In this document: in pieces, positions 58,101 through 64,000 of the stretch
How the letters are laid out: each line of letters starts with the position of its first letter
How positions within the stretch are numbered: the stretch's first letter is position 1
Source: Cyclina sinensis
Lineage: Eukaryota > Mollusca > Bivalvia > Venerida > Veneridae
Reading direction: 5' to 3'
Assembly (NCBI GenBank): GCA_012932295.1
Contig: JAAONU010000016.1
Span: 17,389,530 to 17,453,529 of the forward strand
DNA length: 64,000 bases
Notes under the pieces: generated by a model
Told to the model about the DNA's origin: nothing
Seen by the model: the letters and a program-made list of their open reading frames with translations, nothing else
Databases searched by the model: none
Position numbers and translations under genes: made by a program

Positions 58101-61100
58101 GTGGGTTGCTTCTGGTGGTGGATTGTTTCTAGTGGTGTTACTAGTTTGTTAGTTAGTAAAAAAACAATAAATTAGGGTAGTTAGTTAATTAGTTAAGCTA
58201 GTTAATTAGTCTAAGTAAATTAGTTTGTTTAGTTAGGTTAGTTAATAGATTAAGTTAGTAAGGTTATGTTAGTTAGTAGATTAAGTTAGCAAGGTTAAGT
58301 TAGTTAAATTATTTAGTAAAGTTAGAAAATTAAGTTAGTTAAATTGATAAGTAAAATTACTAAGTTAAGTAAGTAAGTTATGTGAGTTTAAATCTTAGGC
58401 TAGTAAGTTTGTTAATTAGTTAAGCTGTTAATTAGTCTAAATTGGATTAGTTAACTTAGTAAGGTAATTTAATTAGTTAAATTAGTAAGTTAAGTGTTGT
58501 TCGTTAGTAAGGTTAAGTTAGTTAAATTAGTAAGTTAGGTTAGTAATTAAAGTTGATTAAGTCAGGTGGTGTGTTGTTTGTGATGGTTGGTTGCTAGTGG
58601 TGTTTTGTTGTTTGTGGTGGTAGGTTGTTTCCGGTTGTAGATTGTTTGTGGTTGTGGGTTCTTAGTCGTGGTGGTACTAGTTTGTTAGTAAATTAAGTTA
58701 GTTTGTTAAGTAAAAACATTAGTTAAGTTAGTTAGTTTTTGTTAATTGTTTAAGCTAGTTAGTTAGTAACACTAGTAAAATTGGTTAAATTTATTAAGTT
58801 AGTAAGTTAATTTACATAGTAGTAAAGTAAAGTTAGATAAAGTATTAAGTTAAGTTATGAAGTTAAGTTAGTTCAATTAATAAGTTAAATTAGTAAGTTA
58901 AGTAAAGTGAGTTAGTTCTTTAGATGGTAAGTTGTAGGTGGTGGTGGGTTACTTCTGCTGGTGGATTGTTTCTGGTGGTGGTACTAGTTTGTTAGTTAGT
59001 AAAAAAACAATAAATTAGGGTAGTTAGTTAATTAGTTAAGCTAGTTAATTAGTCTAAGTAAATTGGTTTGTTTAGTTAGGTTAGTTAATAGATTAAGTTA
59101 GTAAGGTTATGTTAGTTAGTAGATTAAGTTAGCAAGGTTAAGTTAGTTAAATTATTTAGTAAAGTTAGAAAATTAAGTTAGTTAAATTGATAAGTTAAAT
59201 TACTAAGTTAAGTAAGTTAGTTATGTGAGTTTAAATCTTAGGTTAGTAAGTTTGTTAATTAGTTGAGTTGTTAATTAGTCTAAATTGGATTAGTTAACTT
59301 AGTAAGGTAATTTAATTAGTTAAGTTAGTAAGTTAAGTTTTGTTCGTTAGTAAGGCTAAGTTAGTTAAATTAGTAAGTTAGGTTAGTAATTTAAGTTGAT
59401 TAAGTCAGGTGGTGTGTTGTTTGTGATGGTTGGTTGCTAGTGGTGTTTTGTTGTTTGTGGTGGTAGGTTGTTTCCGGTTGTAGAGTGCTTGTGGTTGTGG
59501 GTTCTTAGTCGTGGTGGTACTAGTTTGTTAGTAAATTAAGTTAGTTTGTGAAGTAAAAAGATTAGTTAAGTAAGTTAGTTTTTGTTAATTGTTTAAGCTA
59601 GTTAGTTAGTTACACTAGTAAAATTGGTTAGTTTTATTAAGTTAGTAAATAAATTACAAAGTAGTAAAGTAAAGTTAGATAAAGTATTAAGTTAAGTTAT
59701 GAAGTTAAGTTAGTTCAATTAATAAGTTAAATTAGTATGTTAAGTAAGTAAGTAAAGTGAGTTAGTTCTTTAGATGGTAAGTTGTAGGTGGTGATGGGTT
59801 AGTTGTGGTGGTGGGTTATTTGTGGTGGCGGGTTGTTTCTGGTGGTGGGTTGTTTGTGGTGGTGGTATTAGTTTGTTAGTAAGTAAAAAAAATAAGTTAT
59901 GATAGTACGTAAGTTAATAAGTTAAGCTAGTTAATTAGTCTAAGTAAATTAGTTTGTTTGTTTAAGTAAGATAGTAAAATTAGTGAGTAAAGTTAAGTAA
60001 GTTAGTAAATTTAGTCAGTAAAGTTAAGTAAGTTAAATTAATTAGTTAAGTTAGAAATTTAAGTTTGTTCAATTAATAAGTTTAATTAGTAAGTTAAGTA
60101 AGTTAGTTAAGTTAGTTAGTTCTTTAGATGGTTAGTTGTAGGTGGTGGTGGGTTATTTGTGGTGGTGGGTTGTTTGTGGTGGTGGGTTGCTTCTGGTGGT
60201 GGGTTGTTAGTGGTGGTGGTATTAGTTTATTAGTTAGTTAAAAAAAAATAAATTAGGGTAGCTTGTTAGTTAATTAGTTAAGTTAGTGATTAAGCCTAAA
60301 TAAATTAGTTTGTTAAGTTAAGTTAGTTAGTAGATTCAGTTAGTAAGGTTAAGTTAGTTAAAATTATTTAGTTAAGTTAGAAATTTAAGTTAGTTAAATT
60401 GATAAGTTAAATTAGTAAGTTAAGTAAGTTAGTTAAGTTAGTTCATTAGGTGGTTAGTTGTAGGTGGTGGTGGGTTGTTTCTGGTGGTGGGTTGTTTCTG
60501 GTGGTGGTACTAGTTTGTTAGTTAGTAAAAAAACAATAAATTAGGGTAGTTAGTTAATTAGTTAAGTTAGTGATTAAGTCTAAGTAAATTAGTTTGTTTA
60601 GTTAGGTTAGTTAATAGATTAAGTTAGTAAGGTTATGTTAGTTAGTAGATTAAGCTAGCAAGGTTAAGTTAGTTAAATTATTTAGTAAAGTTAGAAAATT
60701 AAGTTAGTTAAATTGATAAGTTAAATTTCTAAGTTAAGTAAGTTAGTTATGTGAGTTTAAATCTTAGGTTAGTAAGTTTGTTAATTAGTTAAGCTGTTAA
60801 TTAGTCTAAATTGGATTAGTTAACTTAGTAAGGTAATTTAATTAGTTAAGTTAGGAAGTTATGTTTCGTTCTTTAGTAAGGTTAAGTTAGTTAAATTAGT
60901 AAGTTAGGTTAGTAATTTAAGTTGATTATTAAAGTAAGTTAGTAAGGTAGTGTGTTCTTTGTGATGGTTGGTTGCTAGTGGTGTTTTGTTGTTTGTGGTG
61001 GTAGGTTGTTTCCGGTTGTAGATTGTTTGTGGTTGTGGGTTCTTAGTCGTGGTGGTACTAGTTTGTTAGTAAATTAAGTTAGTTTGTTAAATAAAAACAT

Positions 61101-64000
61101 TAGTTAAGTAAGTTAGTTTTTGTTAATTGTTTAAGCTACTTAGTTAGTTACACTAGTAAAATTGGTTAGTTTTATTAAGTTAGTAAGTTAATTTACATAG
61201 TAGTAAAGTAAAGTTAGATAAAGTATTAAGTTAAGTTAGTTTAATTAATAAGTTAAATTAGTATGTTAAGTAAGTAAGTAAAGTGAGTTAGTTCTTTAGA
61301 TGGTAAGTTGTAGGTGGTGGTGGGTTGCTTCTGGTGGTGGATTGTTTCTGGTGGTGGTACTAGTTTGTTAGTTAGTAAAAAAACAATAAATTAGGGTAGT
61401 TAGTTAATTAGTTAAGCTAGTTAATTAGTCTAAGTAAATTAGTTTGTTTAGTTAGGTTAGTTAATAGATTAAGTTAGTAAGGTTATGTTAGTTAGTAGAT
61501 TAAGTTAGCAAGGTCAAGTTAGTTAAATTATTTAATAAAGTTAGAAAATTTAGTTAGTTAAATTGATAAGTAAAATTACTAAGTTAAGTAAGTTAGTTAT
61601 GTGAGTTTAAATCTTAGGCTACTAAGTTTGTTAATTAGTTAAGCTGTTAATTAGTCTAAATTGGATTAGTTAACTTAGTAAGGTAATTTAATTAGTTAAA
61701 TTAGTAAGTTAAGTGTTGTTCGTTAGTAAGGTTAAGTTAGTTAAATTAGTAAGTTAGGTTAGTAATTAAAGTTGATTAAGTCAGATGGTGTGTTGTTTGT
61801 GATGGTTGGTTGCTAGTGGTGTTTTGTTGTTTGTGGTGGTAGGTTGTTTCCGGTTGTAAAGTGTTTGTGGTTGTGGGTTCTTAGTCGTGGTGGTACAAGT
61901 TTGTTAGTAAATTAAGTTTGTTTGTTAAGTAAAAACATAAGTTAAGTTAGTTAGTTTTTGTTAATTGTTTAAGCTTGTTAGTTAGTTACACTAGTAAAAT
62001 TGTTTAGTTTTATTAAGTTAGTAAATTAATTACATAGTAGTAAAGTAAAGTTAGATAAAGTATTAAGTTAAGTTATGAAGTTAAGTTAGTTCAATTAATA
62101 AGTTAAATTAGTAAGTTAAGTAAGTTAGTAATGTGAGTTAGTTCTTTAGATGGTAAGTTGTAGGTGGTGATGGGTTAGTTGTGGTGGTGGGTTATTTGTG
62201 GTGGCGGGTTGTTTCTGGTGGTGGGTTGTTTTTGGTGGTGGTATTAGTTTGTTAGTAAGTAAAAAAATAAGTTAGGGTAGTAAGTAAGTTAATGAAATAA
62301 GCTAGTTAATTAGTCTAAGTAAATTAGTTTGTTTGTTTAAGTAAGATAGTAAAATTAGTTAGTAAAGTTAAGTAAGTTAGTAAATTTAGTCAGTAAAGTT
62401 AAGTAAGTTAAATTAATTAGTTAAGTTAGAAATTTAAGTTTGTTCAATTAATAAGTTTAATTAGTAAGTTAAGTAAGTTAGTTAAGTTAGTTAGTTCTTA
62501 AGATGGTTAGTTGTAGGTGGTGGTGGGTTATTTGTGGTGGTGGGTTGTTTTTGGTGGTGGGTTGCTTCTGGTGGTGGGTTGTTAGTGGTGGTGGTATTAG
62601 TTTATTAGTTAGACAAAAAAAACAATAAATTAGGGTAGCTTGTTAGTTAATTAGTTAAGCTAGTGATTAAGTCTAAATAAATTAGTTTGTTTAGTTAAGT
62701 TAGTTAGTAGATTCAGTTAGTAAGGTTAAGTTAGTTAAAATTATTTAGTCAAGTTAGAAATTTAAGTTAGTTTAATTGATAAGTTAAATTAGTGAGTTAA
62801 GTAAGTTAGTTAAGTTAGTTCATTAGGTGCTTAGTTGTAGGTGGTGGTGGGTTGTTTCTGGTGGTGGGTTGTTTCTGGTGGTGGTACTAGTTTATTAGTT
62901 AGAAAAAAAAACAATAAATTAGGGTAGTTAGTTAATTAGTTAAGCTAGTGATTAAGTCTAAGTAAATTAGTTTGTTTAGTTAGGTTAGTTAATAGATTAA
63001 GTTAGTAAGGTTATGTTAGTTAGTGGATTAAGTTAGCAAGGTTAAGTTAGTTAAATTATTTAGTAAAGTTAGAAAATTAAGTTAGTTAAATTGATAAGTT
63101 AAATTTCTAAGTTAAGTAAGTTAGTTATGTGAGTTTAAATCTTAGGTTAGTAAGTTTGTTAATTAGTTTAGCTGTTATTTAGTCTAAATTGGATTAGTTA
63201 ACTTAGTAAGGTAATTTAATTAGTTAAGTTAGGAAGTTAAGTTTCGTTCGTTAGTAAGGTTAAGTTAGTTAAATTAGTAAGTTAGGTTAGTAATTTAAGT
63301 TGATTATTAAAGTAAGTTAGTCAGGTAGTGTGTTGTTTGTGATGGTTGGTTGCTAGTGGTGTTTTGTTGTTTGTGGTGGTAGGTTGTTTCCGGTTGTAGA
63401 GTGTTTGTGGTTGTGGGTTCTTAGTCGTGGTGGTACTAGTTTGTTAGTAAATTAAGTTAGTAAGGTTATGTTAGTTAGATTGTTTAGTAAAGTTAGAAAA
63501 TTAAGTTAGATAAATTGATAAGTTAAATTACTAAGTTAAGTAAGTTAGTTATGTGAGTTTAAATCTTAGGTTAGTAAGTTTGTTAATTAGTTAAGCTGTT
63601 AATTAGTCTAAATTGGATAAGTTAACTTAGTAAGGTAATTTAATTAGTTAAGTTAGTAAGTTAAGTTTTGTTCGTTAGTAAGGTTAAGTTAGTTAAATTA
63701 GTAAGTTAGGTTTGTAATTAAAGTTGATTAAGTCAGGTGGTTAGTTGTTTGTGATGGTTGGTTGCTAGTGGTGTTTTGTTGTTTGTGGTGGTAGGTTGTT
63801 TCCGGTTGTAAAGTGTTTGTGGTTGTGGGTTCTTAGTCGTGGTGGTACTAGTTTGTTAGTAAATTAAGTTTGTTTGTTAAGTAAAAACATAAGTTAAGTT
63901 AGTTAGTTTTTGTTAATTGTTTAAGCTAGTTAGTTAGTTACACTTGTAAAATTGGTAAGTTTTATTAAGTTAGTAAATTAATTACATAGTAGTAAAATAA
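52010..64000 (+). repeat. Cytosine-poor satellite with higher-order structure, running off the window
   Basis: The sequence is made of TTAG/TTAAG words interrupted every 320-500 bp by G-rich blocks such as GGTGGTGGGTTGTTTGTGG. One block type carries TCCGGTTGTA at about 54151, 54562, 56100, 56508, 57371, 57779, 58630, 59473, 61011, 61849, 63389 and 63801. Steps of about 410, 845-860 and 1540 bp combine into a full period near 1.95 kb, with shortened forms of 1.27 and 0.84 kb. Most 60-base rows hold no more than two or three C's on this strand. There are no coding frames. It is not telomeric: TTAGGG appears only in isolation. It begins about 35 bases after the stop codon of the two-exon gene. 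Confidence 0.95.
52093..52122 (+). repeat. Poly-A run of 30 at the start of the satellite
   Basis: A perfect A tract separates the simple (GTTA)n run at 52040-52092 from the first G-rich block. It lies about 110 bases downstream of the stop codon. Shorter A runs of 7-9 recur after each TTAGTTAGT segment of the satellite, so this looks like an expanded version of that feature, not a retroposition tail. Confidence 0.85.

Noticed and set aside
52010..64000. Telomeric or subtelomeric TTAGGG array
   Set aside because: The basic words are TTAG and TTAAG with G-rich blocks; TTAGGG occurs only singly.

Overview
This window looks like the nuclear genome of a bivalve mollusc. It is AT-rich and gene-poor, with split genes bounded by GT/AG. 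It is full of short elements with 130-170 bp tandem cores that I recognise as typical of bivalve genomes (pearl-like elements, related to Helentron derivatives such as DINE-1 and mini-me). It also holds decayed CR1-like LINEs, a Tc1-like element, a FLYWCH-type MULE relic and tRNA-derived SINEs. There is no bacterial, plasmid or viral gene organisation, and most open frames over 60 codons are chance frames in AT-rich DNA. The species call is an inference from the repeats, not from a marker gene.

Layout. (1) 1-3.6 kb: 3' part of a minus-strand gene, with four exons whose splice sites and phases fit together into one Ser/Thr-rich reading frame. It runs off the left edge, and one intron carries a pearl-like element. 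(2) 3.6-13.7 kb: intergenic graveyard with LINE fragments, a MULE transposase relic, a pearl-like element, a SINE and a nearly complete but dead Tc1-like transposon with intact ends. (3) 13.8-52 kb: a two-exon plus-strand gene. A TATA box and a 36-codon first exon at 13.9 kb join in exact phase to a terminal exon at 51.5 kb across a 37,500 bp intron. The product would be 191 aa, with a basic N-terminus, an acidic middle and a basic [10 protein letters not shown] tail. (4) Inside that intron: a stack of nested transposable elements with at least three clear nests: A' > F > B at 21.2-24.6 kb, I > J at 30.8-33.2 kb, and K > L > pogo-like M at 43.0-46.7 kb. It also holds a 4 kb element with 28 bp inverted ends, a near-perfect foldback and a truncated CR1-like LINE. 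(5) 52-64 kb: a roughly 12 kb cytosine-poor satellite built from TTAG-like words and G-rich (GGTGGTGGGTTG) blocks. It has a higher-order period near 1.95 kb and shortened variants, starts in the 3' flank of the two-exon gene and continues past the window.

The most notable system is the set of short elements. At least six families with unrelated terminal sequences share one plan: a 5' imperfect palindrome; a GTCY-type tetranucleotide stretch (usual but not universal); a tandem core; an inverted copy of the 5' arm; a 3' hairpin; and CTTG followed by T's. They have inserted into one another, and in one case the empty target site can be read directly. This suggests one shared, trans-acting mobilisation machinery, probably Helentron rolling-circle, which is not encoded in this window.
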